A stretch of DNA of 64,000 bases from Actinomycetota bacterium (GTDB lineage: Bacteria > Actinomycetota > Thermoleophilia > Solirubrobacterales > 70-9): NCBI GenBank assembly GCA_005885405.1, contig VAYN01000005.1, positions 119,715-183,714 on the forward strand, read 5' to 3'. The notes below the pieces were generated by a model. It was not told where the DNA came from. It saw only the letters and a list, made by a program, of their open reading frames with translations, and ran no database searches. A program made the position numbers and the translations under genes. This document shows positions 24,268-31,532 of this stretch, one piece after another. The first letter of the stretch is position 1; every line of letters starts with the position of its first letter.

Positions 24268-24756
24268 ATGGCCGAGTTGACGACTTTGGAGGAGAAGCTG
24301 GCAGAGGTGATCGGGCTCGCCGAAGCCGCCCAGAAAGCGACCGAGAAGGTCGAGGGCCTAGTCGACGACGACACCGTTGCCTCGAAACTGCAGCAGATGC
24401 GCGAGGAGGCCGAAGAGACCGCGCGCCGCGGCACCGAGGTCGCAGAGCAGCGCGACGGCAAGAAGACGGCGATCCTCGAAAAGGCCAAAGAGACCAAAGG
24501 CGAGGCCTCGGAGATGATGGAGACCTACCTCGGCGACGACGCCGACGGGCTCGACGGCTTCGAGTTCATGACGATGGCCGAGGCGGGCGAGGTCGGCCAC
24601 TGGGCGGTGCTGCAGAAACTGAACGAGGAGGCCGGCGAGGAGCAGATCTCCGAACTGGTCCAGTGGGCGCTGCCGATCCAGGAACGGCACTTCAGCGAGA
24701 CCAAGGAGTGCGCGCTGCAGCTGGCCGGCGAGAAAGACCCCTACGAGGAGGCGTAA
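24268..24756 (+). CDS. Helical ferritin-like protein, function unknown
   Basis: The 162-residue acidic protein is all helical. Its C-terminal half has EAGEVGHWAVLQKL and QERHFSETKECALQ, two E/H pairs on separate helices that resemble ferritin-like diiron sites; the N-terminal half looks like a coiled coil (TTLEEKLAEVIGLAEAAQKA). No family is recognised with certainty. The ATG at 24268 has a perfect AGGAGG upstream. It is followed 8 bp later by another helical gene, and the two belong to a local run of ferritin-like proteins. Confidence 0.7.
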   Translation: MAELTTLEEKLAEVIGLAEAAQKATEKVEGLVDDDTVASKLQQMREEAEETARRGTEVAEQRDGKKTAILEKAKETKGEASEMMETYLGDDADGLDGFEFMTMAEAGEVGHWAVLQKLNEEAGEEQISELVQWALPIQERHFSETKECALQLAGEKDPYEEA

Positions 24757-24764
24757 CCGAACCG

Positions 24765-25265
24765 ATGGCCGAGAAAGCTGACCACGGTCGCTACCTGGCC
24801 ATCTACCTGAACGACCATCTGGCGGGGGCCGCGCTCGGAGTCGAGCTGGCCCGCCGCCTGCGGTCGAGTAACTCCGGCGACGCCGAGTTCGGGGCGCCGC
24901 TAACCCGGATCTGCGGCGAAATCGAGGAGGACCGCGAGACGCTGATCCGCCTCACCGACCGCATCGGGATCAAGCGCGATCAGATCAAACCGGCACTGGC
25001 GAAAGTAGCCGAGCGCCTCGGCCGCCTGAAGCCGAACGGCCACCTGCGCACCTATTCCCCGCTCAGCCGCGTGCTCGAGCTCGAGGTGCTGGCTTCGGGG
25101 ATCGGCGGCAAGATGCAGCTCTGGAACGCGCTCGAGGAGAGCTTCGGCGACTCGCTCGACGGCTTCGACTTCCACGCCCTCGCCGAGCGCGCCGACCGCC
25201 AGGGCCAGGTCGTCGAGGACCTGCACCTGGCGGCGGTGAAGCGGACGCTGCCGCAGCGCTCGTAG
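24765..25265 (+). CDS. Helical protein (possible ferritin-like fold), function unknown
   Basis: The 166-residue protein is predicted all-helical with four to five amphipathic segments (YLAIYLNDHLAGAALGVELA, ICGEIEEDRETLIRLTDRIG, LELEVLASGIGGKMQLWNAL and DFHALAERADRQGQVVEDLH). The spacing of Asp/Glu/His residues fits a four-helix bundle, but no complete diiron motif is clear. It lies 8 bp after the preceding helical gene and ends 4 bp before the convergent tandem DUF892 gene. No known family is recognised. Confidence 0.65.
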   Translation: MAEKADHGRYLAIYLNDHLAGAALGVELARRLRSSNSGDAEFGAPLTRICGEIEEDRETLIRLTDRIGIKRDQIKPALAKVAERLGRLKPNGHLRTYSPLSRVLELEVLASGIGGKMQLWNALEESFGDSLDGFDFHALAERADRQGQVVEDLHLAAVKRTLPQRS

Positions 25266-25269
25266 AAGC

Positions 25270-26220
25270 TCAGGCGACGCTCATCGAGACCGGCCACTGG
25301 TCGGCGACCGATTTCGCCGCGGCCTTCTCCTCGGCGAGGATCGACTCGGTGAGCGCGACCGTCTCCTCGTCGCCGGCGCGACGAGCGACGCGGAGTAGCA
25401 GCTCGTAGGCGGCGACCTCGAGGTTCTCGACCGCGTAGGCGAAGCCGGAGAGCTTTGCCGGCGTGTCTGGCTGGGCGGCGAAGAAGGCGCCCCAGTTGAG
25501 GGCGCCGAGGCGGAGCATCGCGTCCTTGATCGCCGAGGGGGTGGCGCCGCGGTCGTCGAGGCGGCGCTCGATTTTCTCCAGGTGCCCTTCGGTCTCGGCC
25601 AGGTGGTGGTCCAGGGCCGCGCGGAGCGCCTCCGGCACGTCCATCTCCCGGCTTTTCTCCAGCAGCTTCTTCGACTGTCCCTCGAGCGCGTGGACGTCGG
25701 CGAGGTAGGTGTTGAGGGTGTCGCCGAGGTCGTCCGGTTCGACCCGGGCGAGCGCCTGCTCGACCGCGTCGTCCCAGTGCGCGGCGATCCGGCCCGCCAT
25801 CTCGCGCTCCTCGTCGGCGATCGCCGCTGCCAGCGCCGAGGTCGCCTCGTCGCCGGCTTCGCGGGCGGCAATCCCGAGCAGCTCGTAGGCGGCCACCTCC
25901 ATGTGCTCATAGGAGAAGGCGTGCATCGCCAGCTTGCCGGGCGTGTCCGGCTGCGAGCGGGCGAAGAGGACCATCCCGAAGCCACCGGCCTGTCCGGCGA
26001 CGTCCTTCAGCCTCGAGGGAGAGGCATCGTGCGCTTCCAGCCGCGCCCGTACGCGCTGCTCCTGCGATTCGGTCTCGCCGAGGTGCTTGCGGAAGGCATC
26101 GGCAAAGGCGCCCTCGACCAGGTCGGGGGCGCGGCGCATCTGCACGGCGGCCTGTTCCTCGATCGAGTGGACGTCGGTCAGGTACTTGACGAGCTGGGTC
26201 TGCGGATCATTGTCTGGCAT
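25270..26220 (-). CDS. Tandem-duplicated ferritin-like DUF892 protein
   Basis: The 316-residue protein contains two copies of the DUF892 (YciE/YciF) four-helix domain, about residues 5-155 and 165-312. Equivalent blocks recur in each: YLTDVHSIEEQAA and YLADVHALEGQSK; HLGETESQEQRVRARL and HLAETEGHLEKIERRL; QPDTPGKLAMHAFSYEHMEVAAYELL and QPDTPAKLSGFAYAVENLEVAAYELL (quoted in part). Most family members have one copy. The Glu/His ligands are retained best in the first copy. A GGGTAG element lies just upstream, but no matching -35 sequence was found. Confidence 0.85.
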   Translation of the reverse strand: MPDNDPQTQLVKYLTDVHSIEEQAAVQMRRAPDLVEGAFADAFRKHLGETESQEQRVRARLEAHDASPSRLKDVAGQAGGFGMVLFARSQPDTPGKLAMHAFSYEHMEVAAYELLGIAAREAGDEATSALAAAIADEEREMAGRIAAHWDDAVEQALARVEPDDLGDTLNTYLADVHALEGQSKKLLEKSREMDVPEALRAALDHHLAETEGHLEKIERRLDDRGATPSAIKDAMLRLGALNWGAFFAAQPDTPAKLSGFAYAVENLEVAAYELLLRVARRAGDEETVALTESILAEEKAAAKSVADQWPVSMSVA

Positions 26221-26269
26221 GTCCCCCGACTACCCGGGGCGGACGCTGCCCACGCCTGGAAAGTCCCTC

Positions 26270-27202
26270 CTAGACGAAAGCCGCCTCGCGGGCGAGGAGG
26301 TGGAGGCGAACCGTCGTCCCCGAATCGCCGGAGCGGATCTGGACCAGGTCGCAGAGCTGGTTGGCGAGCCAGAGACCGCGTCCGCCCTCCTGGTGCACGT
26401 CGGGCCTGATCCGCCCGACCAACGGCTCCTCGATCAGGCCTCTGTCCTCGACCTCGGCCAGCAGCCGCTCGTGCTCCTCCCAGAGGCGGAGGGTGCCGCT
26501 GCCGCCGCCGTGCATGACGCTGTTGGCGGCGAGCTCGCTGACCGCGGTGACGAGGTCGGCAACCTCGGTCGGATCCATCCCGGCGCGTTCGGCTGCTGCG
26601 GTGACTCGGCGGCGCACCTCGCCCAAACCGGTGACATCGAAGGCGAGGGTCTCGGGGGTCGTCGACGGTGGCGCCAGCTCGCCGCCGAAGCAGTCTTCGT
26701 CACGGAGGAAGGTGGAGCTCCTTTCGCTGCGGCCGCCGCGAACGATGGAGGGGTGCGAATGGGCCACGTGGTCGAGGAGCTCGTCACCGAGGCTCCCGGC
26801 GTTGTAGGGGCAGAGCAGGTCCCAGGCCGCGCCGCGGTCGAAGGCGGTGTTGATCAGCGACTCGAGCCGGTGGCACTCCTCCAAGGCGACCGAGCTGCGC
26901 GCCGCCCAGACCGCTTCGCCTATCCCCCGCACCGGGAGACCTGCATTTTCCTCGATGAACTCCGCCCAGAGCGGGATGATCGAAGCGGGGTTCCGCCCCA
27001 CCTCGCGCATGTCGAGGAAGCGGATCAGCTCCGCGTCGGCACCGAGCTGGTCACGGAGCAGCTCCGCTTGGTCGGGGCCGACCGCCACGAGCATCTGTTG
27101 TTCTACCTCGAGGCCCGCCTCCAGGTAGGGAATCGCGCCGGCGAGATACTCCTCGGCGCCGTCGTAGATCAGTGCCTGGTGTTGAAAACCGGTGTGTTCC
27201 AT
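26270..27202 (-). CDS. MEDS-domain sensor with C-terminal HATPase (RsbW-like anti-sigma kinase)
   Basis: Residues 1-170 form a MEDS domain (GFQHQALIYDGAEEYLAGAI, later LECHRLESLIN-like helices and LCPYN), a sensor fold related to DcmR and found with histidine kinases. Residues 185-310 are a GHKL HATPase domain with the N-box SELAANSVMHGG and the G-box GGRGLWLANQL. There is no histidine phosphotransfer helix, so it resembles anti-sigma serine kinases (RsbW/SpoIIAB type) more than two-component kinases. This makes it a candidate partner for the STAS protein at 20546-20911. No transmembrane segment is seen. Confidence 0.86.
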   Translation of the reverse strand: MEHTGFQHQALIYDGAEEYLAGAIPYLEAGLEVEQQMLVAVGPDQAELLRDQLGADAELIRFLDMREVGRNPASIIPLWAEFIEENAGLPVRGIGEAVWAARSSVALEECHRLESLINTAFDRGAAWDLLCPYNAGSLGDELLDHVAHSHPSIVRGGRSERSSTFLRDEDCFGGELAPPSTTPETLAFDVTGLGEVRRRVTAAAERAGMDPTEVADLVTAVSELAANSVMHGGGSGTLRLWEEHERLLAEVEDRGLIEEPLVGRIRPDVHQEGGRGLWLANQLCDLVQIRSGDSGTTVRLHLLAREAAFV

Positions 27203-27225
27203 GGTTCTTGCTCTTGAAGATCGCT

Positions 27226-27251
27226 CTTCCCGCTCATCTGCGGATCAAAAC
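27226..27251 (-). promoter_or_regulatory. Weak sigma-B-like promoter for the MEDS-HATPase gene
   Basis: On the minus strand GTTTTG (27251-27246) and GGGAAG (27231-27226) are separated by 14 bp. The -10 element has one key mismatch (GGGAA for GGGTA). Transcription would start near 27219, 17 nt before the ATG. Confidence 0.3.
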
Positions 27252-27254
27252 GGG

Positions 27255-27280
27255 GTTTTGGTCACATTGGCAGTGGGTAT
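27255..27280 (+). promoter_or_regulatory. Sigma-B-type promoter with no gene in front of it
   Basis: GTTTTG (27255-27260) and GGGTAT (27275-27280) on the plus strand are separated by 14 bp, with a perfect -10 element. It points into the 241-bp gap 27203-27443, then antisense into the glycosyltransferase gene. No credible plus-strand gene follows, so an antisense or small RNA is one reading. Apart from this and the opposing weak element, nothing else was seen in the gap. Confidence 0.45.
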
Positions 27281-27443
27281 TCAGACGATCGGCACAACAG
27301 TCGCAGCGCTGATTGTGTCTGGAGGTAAACCGCTCACTTCTCACGGCAGACGGCACGGAGATCGGGAGCCGCCCCAGAACCCCTCGAGAGCAACGCCAGC
27401 AGGAACCGAAACGAAATTCGCGGACCCGAAATCGGCCCCGCCC

Positions 27444-28505
27444 TCAAGCGCGACGTGCTGCTGAACCGCGTTCGCGCAGCACGGAAACGTCTTTCGCCGA
27501 ATCCAGGCGCGCTGGCGAGATTGCGGTAGCACGGCGCCGCAGCTGCCGCTCGGAGTGGGCGGCGACGGGGATGACCGAGTCGCCGTAGCGGACGCCGCCA
27601 AAGCGCAGCCGCTGCAGCACTGCCAGCCAGGCGCAGACGGCCCGCTCGAGCACCCAGAGCGGTGCCAAGAGCGATGAGGTAGCGGGGAAGACGCGGACGC
27701 CCCCGGCGCGCCGGCGTCCCACCTCTGCCAGCGCAACCGCCGTACCCGCCGCCACGGGCAAGGCGCTTTTCCGAACCACTGGGTGCGAAGAGCGCCTGGC
27801 GAGCGCGAGCAGCGGCAGCAGCGCCAACCAGAGGGCCATCCGCGCCGGCAGAGCGAAGTCGTCGTAGGCCTGGCGGGTGCGTTGGCCCCAGAAATGGGAG
27901 GCCGAGGGCGGGACGCGGGCGACGTAGAGGTCGAGGGGCGCGACGGTGCTGCCGCCGTGGGCGCGGAGGGTGCGGATCAGCTCCAGGTTCTCGAAGAGGA
28001 CGTTGCCGTCGTATAGGCCCATCGCCAGCATCCGCGAGCGCCGCACCCCCAGCGTCCCCGGGTAGTCGCGGCCGAGGCTGCGGTTGAGCAGCGTCCGCGC
28101 CGTGTCCCAGCGCGCGTGCCAGGGCAACCGGCTGAAGTAGTTCTGGGGCCGCACAAGGTCGTGGGAGTCGAGCAGTTGCGCGGCCCGTCCCAGCGCCTCA
28201 AGGTCGTAGCGGACGTCGTCGTCGGCGAGGACCACCCGCTCGTTCGAAGCCAGCCGCACCCCCGTGCGAACCCCGGAGACCTTGCCCATCAGCCAGCGCT
28301 CGCCGGGGTCGGGCGGCACGTGGACGATTCCCTCCCCCAAGGCGGCGGCGTTGGCGGCGAAGACCTCGGGCACAGAGCCGTCGACGACGATCACCTCCTC
28401 GCAAGCAGCCGCGATCCCCGCCAGGTAGGCGGCGAGCTCCTCGCACTGATCGCCGTCGCGCCAGCGGATCGGAACCACGTAGGAAAGGTCGAGCCGCTCG
28501 CTCAC
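27444..28505 (-). CDS. Family-2-like glycosyltransferase with C-terminal membrane segments
   Basis: The GTG at 28505 overlaps the stop of the upstream diiron oxidase gene (GTGA). The 353-residue protein starts LSYVVPIRW, has an IVVDGS strand, VRLASNERVVLADDDVRYD with the DDD metal motif near residue 95, and a PQNYF acceptor-region motif, consistent with a GT-A (GT2-like) catalytic domain. Hydrophobic segments after residue 215 (MALWLALLPLLALA and SALPVAAGTAVALAEV) suggest membrane attachment. The donor and acceptor sugars are unknown. It is co-transcribed with the CDGSH and haem-oxygenase-like genes, an unusual grouping. Confidence 0.78.
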   Translation of the reverse strand: MSERLDLSYVVPIRWRDGDQCEELAAYLAGIAAACEEVIVVDGSVPEVFAANAAALGEGIVHVPPDPGERWLMGKVSGVRTGVRLASNERVVLADDDVRYDLEALGRAAQLLDSHDLVRPQNYFSRLPWHARWDTARTLLNRSLGRDYPGTLGVRRSRMLAMGLYDGNVLFENLELIRTLRAHGGSTVAPLDLYVARVPPSASHFWGQRTRQAYDDFALPARMALWLALLPLLALARRSSHPVVRKSALPVAAGTAVALAEVGRRRAGGVRVFPATSSLLAPLWVLERAVCAWLAVLQRLRFGGVRYGDSVIPVAAHSERQLRRRATAISPARLDSAKDVSVLRERGSAARRA

Positions 28506-29521
28506 GCGGGGACGGGGACGACGGGAGCGCGCAGCGAGGTCTCCCCTTCCTCCCAGGCGGCCATCAGGTGGCTCGCCCACCTTGCCTCCACCTGCAGCAG
28601 CGCCCGGGCGCCGAAGAGGATGTCGGCGGCAACCTCGGGTTCATCGGCGGCGAGGCCGCCCGCCATGTCCCAGGCGGCGATGTTCTCGTGCACTGCGTCG
28701 GCCTCGACGTGCTCGTCGTAGAAGTGGGTTACTTCGGCGCTGTAACCGAGCCGGCGCAGGGCGTTGCCGTAGCGGCGGTTGGGGATCGAAGAGGTCATCT
28801 CGAAGGCGGCAAGATGGCCGAGGGCAGCGCCGCGGCGCCGGCGGTGCAGGCCGAAGCCGGTGAGCATGTTGACGCTTGCCAGGGTCACCGCCGGCAGGCG
28901 GTCGAGGTAAGCCCCGTACTCCGGGTCCAGTCCTAAGCCCTCCATCGTCTTCGCGAAGAGGACCGAGTGCATCCGCTCGGCGTTGCCGCCCCCGTACTCG
29001 TCGAACTGGACCTCAAGCATCGCCGCCTTCGGGCGCGGCGAGAGGCGCGGAATCGCCCACGAGTGCGGGTCGGCCTCCTTCAGCTGGTAGGCGGAGCGGT
29101 GGACGACGTGCTCGAGAACCTGCCCGCGGGTCCCCTGCGTCTCGATGTAGCGCGAGAGCGGCGGCCCGGGGTCCTCGGCGACGATCGTCTGCAGGGCAGC
29201 GCCGACCGACTCCAGCTCGGCTGCTTCGGCCGGCGGCACCATCTCCGCCACCGCTTCTTCGAACGGGCGCTCGAGGGCGCCGCGGAAGGAGAGCAGCGAG
29301 GGCGACCACTCCCAGCGCTCGTCGACGCCTCGAATCGAGGTGTAGTGGAGCTCGTAGGCGACGTAGAGCGCGAGCTGGAGGTCCTCGTCGGCGATCGGGT
29401 CGGCGCTGTCGGGCACCCCCGGGGAGGCGAGCCGCGCGTGCGCCGGCCCCTCCAGCGCCTCGAACAGCTGCTCGCTCAGCGGGCCGCGCGGGGCCGGCAG
29501 CTCGATCAGTCGCCCGGCCAT
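28502..29521 (-). CDS. Iron-containing haem-oxygenase-like diiron oxidase (HDO) family protein
   Basis: The 339-residue helical protein shows the ligand pattern of the iron-containing redox enzyme/haem-oxygenase-like family: YELHYTSIRGVDERWEW early, ETQGTRGQVLEHVVHRS (E...E..H), LKEADPHSW, VQFDEYGGG, and HFYDEHVEADAVHE (D/E..H). HDOs are non-haem diiron oxygenases with diverse oxidative roles; the substrate here is unknown. It overlaps the CDGSH gene by 16 bp and the glycosyltransferase gene by 4 bp, so all three form one operon under a sigma-B-type promoter. A CDGSH protein could be an electron donor or iron-sulfur partner; this is inference. Confidence 0.82.
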   Translation of the reverse strand: MAGRLIELPAPRGPLSEQLFEALEGPAHARLASPGVPDSADPIADEDLQLALYVAYELHYTSIRGVDERWEWSPSLLSFRGALERPFEEAVAEMVPPAEAAELESVGAALQTIVAEDPGPPLSRYIETQGTRGQVLEHVVHRSAYQLKEADPHSWAIPRLSPRPKAAMLEVQFDEYGGGNAERMHSVLFAKTMEGLGLDPEYGAYLDRLPAVTLASVNMLTGFGLHRRRRGAALGHLAAFEMTSSIPNRRYGNALRRLGYSAEVTHFYDEHVEADAVHENIAAWDMAGGLAADEPEVAADILFGARALLQVEARWASHLMAAWEEGETSLRAPVVPVPA

Positions 29522-29748
29522 GGCTCCTGGCTGCTCGGCGCTTTGAACCCGACCAGCTTGTGGGTGCCGTCGCAGAACGGCCGCATTCGGGACTTGCCGC
29601 AGCGGCAGAGGGCGATCGTGCGCCGCTCGGTCGGCAGCTCGTTGCCCTCCTGGTCGGTGACGACGAAATCGCCCCGGACGAGGTACGGCCCGTCCGGGTA
29701 CGGGGTGATCGTTACCGCCGGGTCGCCGGCGGACTGGTTGGTGGCCAT
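29506..29748 (-). CDS. CDGSH iron-sulfur domain protein
   Basis: The ATG at 29748 is set by the AGGAGT site about 9 nt upstream. The 80-residue protein is a minimal CDGSH protein: beta strands (DGPYLVRGDFVVTDQEG) followed by CRCGKSRMRPFCDGTH, which supplies the three Cys and one His ligands of a [2Fe-2S] cluster. Such proteins transfer clusters or electrons. It is the first gene of the operon with the HDO and glycosyltransferase genes. The predicted transcript start is near 29752, so only a few leader nucleotides would precede the ATG. Confidence 0.9.
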   Translation of the reverse strand: MATNQSAGDPAVTITPYPDGPYLVRGDFVVTDQEGNELPTERRTIALCRCGKSRMRPFCDGTHKLVGFKAPSSQEPWPGD

Positions 29749-29758
29749 CCTCGTACTC

Positions 29759-29784
29759 CTACCCACGCGGTGGCTGGATTAAAT
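29759..29784 (-). promoter_or_regulatory. Sigma-B-type promoter for the CDGSH-HDO-glycosyltransferase operon
   Basis: On the minus strand ATTTAA (29784-29779) and GGGTAG (29764-29759) are separated by 14 bp, with one mismatch in -35. A second GGGTAG at 29798-29803 on the plus strand faces the DUF2294 gene and has a poorer -35, so the gap may hold divergent stress promoters. Confidence 0.5.
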
Positions 29785-29813
29785 CGGGCGGCCTGACGGG
29801 TAGCGCAAGGCGT

Positions 29814-30221
29814 ATGGCGGATCAATCGAATACCGAGACGATCGGGCAAGGTCAGTCGATTGAGCGGGACGAGGCCGGCTACCACGAGTCGGTGCGGGCG
29901 GAGATCTCACGCGAGATGGTCCGCCTCTACAAGGAGCTCTTCGGGCGCGGGCCGACGAAAGCGCGGACCGAATTCGCCGGACCCGACATTGTCCTTTGCT
30001 CGCTCGAGAACACCTTCACCCCGGCCGAGCGCAGCCTCGCCGAGATGGGTGAGCACCAGCGCCTGCGAGACACGCGGATGTACTTCCAGGCGGCGACCCA
30101 CGACAAATTCACCGAGATCGTCGAGCGCCTGACCGGGCGCAAGGTGCGCGCCTTCATCAGCGGCCTCGACGCCGAAAAGGACGTCTGCGCCGAGGTCTTC
30201 TACCTCGAGAACGGGCCCTAG
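29814..30221 (+). CDS. DUF2294 domain protein
   Basis: The 135-residue protein begins with a polar leader and then VRAEISREMVRLYKELFGRGPTKA and TRMYFQAATHDKFTEIVERLTGRKV, the pattern of DUF2294 proteins. The family has no established function. It is divergent from the CDGSH operon. A GGGTAG element 11 bp before the ATG suggests sigma-B-type control with a leader of about 3 nt, but the -35 match is weak. Confidence 0.8.
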   Translation: MADQSNTETIGQGQSIERDEAGYHESVRAEISREMVRLYKELFGRGPTKARTEFAGPDIVLCSLENTFTPAERSLAEMGEHQRLRDTRMYFQAATHDKFTEIVERLTGRKVRAFISGLDAEKDVCAEVFYLENGP

Positions 30222-30272
30222 CCGGCGGGTCGGGGGCACCGCGGCGCGGCGGCCCCGCCGCCAAAGCTCCGC

Positions 30273-30890
30273 CTAGCTGCCGTCCCCGTTCTTGCGGGCC
30301 TTCTTCGTTTCTTCCGCGGCTTCCTGAAGGAGCTCCGCTTCCCGCTCGACAGCGGCGGCTGATTCTTTGGCCCCGATGCTCTCTTCTTTGGCCTCGAGCT
30401 TCTCCAGCTGCGCCGTTTTCTCGGCTTTGGCGTTGGCCCGTTTCACTTTCGTCGCCGTTTTCGCGGCTTTCTGCTTTTTCTCTTTCTCGGCTTTTTTGGC
30501 CTTGGCCTCGCGCTCGCGGCGACGTTGCTCCGCCTGCCGTTTCTCCTGCTCGGCTTTGCGGCGGGCCTCAGCGGCGGCCTTCTCCGCTGCCTCGCTGACT
30601 TCCGCCTGTCGCTCCTCCGCCTCGCGCTCGGTCACCTCGGCTTTCTCGCGCAGCACCGTCGCTCTCTCACGCTCTTTGGTCGCCAGCAGCGCCGTCCGGC
30701 CCTGTTCCTTCAGCTCTGGGTCGGCAAAGAGAACGCCAGTGGCGCTGCGGGCGCCCGCTTCGGCGCGGTCGAGCAGGTGTTTCGCGGTCGAGTCAGAGCC
30801 GCCCATCGCGCCCAGCGCGAGGTCGAACGGCGCCCGCGCCAGCTTCAGCGACGAGTTGAAGATCGTCTTCGAGATCGTCGGCATCGCCAT
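30273..30890 (-). CDS. Long coiled-coil protein, function unknown
   Basis: The 205-residue protein has an ordered N-terminus (MAMPTISKTIFNSSLKLARA, about 60 residues) followed by an extended charged helix rich in Glu, Lys, Arg and Ala through residue 200 (heptad-like EAEERQAEVSEAAEKAAAEA). No domain of known function is seen. It starts 2 bp after the stop of the CsbD-like coiled-coil gene and has similar composition, so the two are co-transcribed and may form a filament or scaffold together. Apolipoprotein- or stress-type coiled coils are loose analogies only. Confidence 0.7.
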   Translation of the reverse strand: MAMPTISKTIFNSSLKLARAPFDLALGAMGGSDSTAKHLLDRAEAGARSATGVLFADPELKEQGRTALLATKERERATVLREKAEVTEREAEERQAEVSEAAEKAAAEARRKAEQEKRQAEQRRREREAKAKKAEKEKKQKAAKTATKVKRANAKAEKTAQLEKLEAKEESIGAKESAAAVEREAELLQEAAEETKKARKNGDGS

Positions 30891-30892
30891 CT

Positions 30893-31393
30893 CTACTTCT
30901 CCTCCTTGGGATCGATCGCGGCCGCGGCCTCTTCGGCCCTGGCGGCTTCGCGTTTCAGTTTGGTGGCCTCCTGCTTGGCCGCGCCCTTCTCCGCCGCTGC
31001 CTGCTCGCGTTTAGCCTGCGCGCGTTTTTCGCCGGCGACCCGCTCGCGCTCGGCCGCAGCTTTGTCTGCCTGGGCTCGTTTCGCCGCCTCGCGCTCTTCC
31101 TCGGCGCGCTGGCGCTCGGCCCGCTCTTCGGCCTCGATCTCGGCTGCCTCGAGTTCGACCTGGTGACGCTCGGCCTGGACCTCCGCCCGCTCAGTCTCGA
31201 CCTCGGCCTCCTGCTCCTTGCGCTCAGCCTCGGCAGCCTTCGTCGCAGCCTCGGCCTGGGCGTCTGCCTGGTCCTCCTGCAGCTGCCCCTCGCGGTGCAG
31301 GTCTTCGCGCCCCAGCGCCGCCCCGGCCATCTGCTTTGCCTTTCCTACAACCTTCCCCAGGGGTCCTCCAGCGACCCTCTCTTGCACACTCAA
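30893..31393 (-). CDS. CsbD-like N-terminus fused to a long coiled coil
   Basis: The TTG at 31393 has GGAG 6 nt upstream; a GTG at 31387 is the alternative. Residues 1-45 (GKVVGKAKQMAGAALGRED and LHREGQLQEDQ) match the GKxK...G...EGxxQ pattern of CsbD-like general stress proteins. The remaining 120 residues are a charged coiled coil (EAEVETERAEVQAERHQVEL and similar). CsbD proteins are abundant stress proteins of unknown activity, classically sigma-B dependent in Bacillus, which agrees with the sigma-B-type promoter found here. The next gene, 2 bp downstream, is a second coiled-coil protein. Confidence 0.75.
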   Translation of the reverse strand: MSVQERVAGGPLGKVVGKAKQMAGAALGREDLHREGQLQEDQADAQAEAATKAAEAERKEQEAEVETERAEVQAERHQVELEAAEIEAEERAERQRAEEEREAAKRAQADKAAAERERVAGEKRAQAKREQAAAEKGAAKQEATKLKREAARAEEAAAAIDPKEEK

Positions 31394-31429
31394 ATCAGTC
31401 TCCTTTTCCGTTTCGTCTCTACCTCTGTC

Positions 31430-31454
31430 GTACCCCCAGGGTCGAACGGCGAAC
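31430..31454 (-). promoter_or_regulatory. Sigma-B-type promoter for the CsbD-like operon
   Basis: On the minus strand GTTCGC (31454-31449) and GGGTAC (31435-31430) are separated by 13 bp. Transcription would begin near 31423, with a 30-nt leader carrying AAAAGGAGA. The -35 has one mismatch to GTTT. Confidence 0.5.
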
Positions 31455-31532
31455 CGGACGGAAATCACACAGGGGAGGCGAGGGAGGGGTCGCCGGACCC
31501 TCCCCGCTGTTGTCCGCCGACCCTCCCTCGTC

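Noticed and set aside
26230..26235. GGGTAG just upstream of the tandem DUF892 gene on the minus strand, as another sigma-B-type promoter
   Set aside because: No GTTT-like -35 occurs 13-16 bp upstream, so only the -10 element is present.
27192..27464. Plus-strand open frame with a hydrophobic segment downstream of the orphan promoter
   Set aside because: Its start lies upstream of the promoter, it has no ribosome binding site, and it overlaps the start of the MEDS-HATPase gene; composition looks random.
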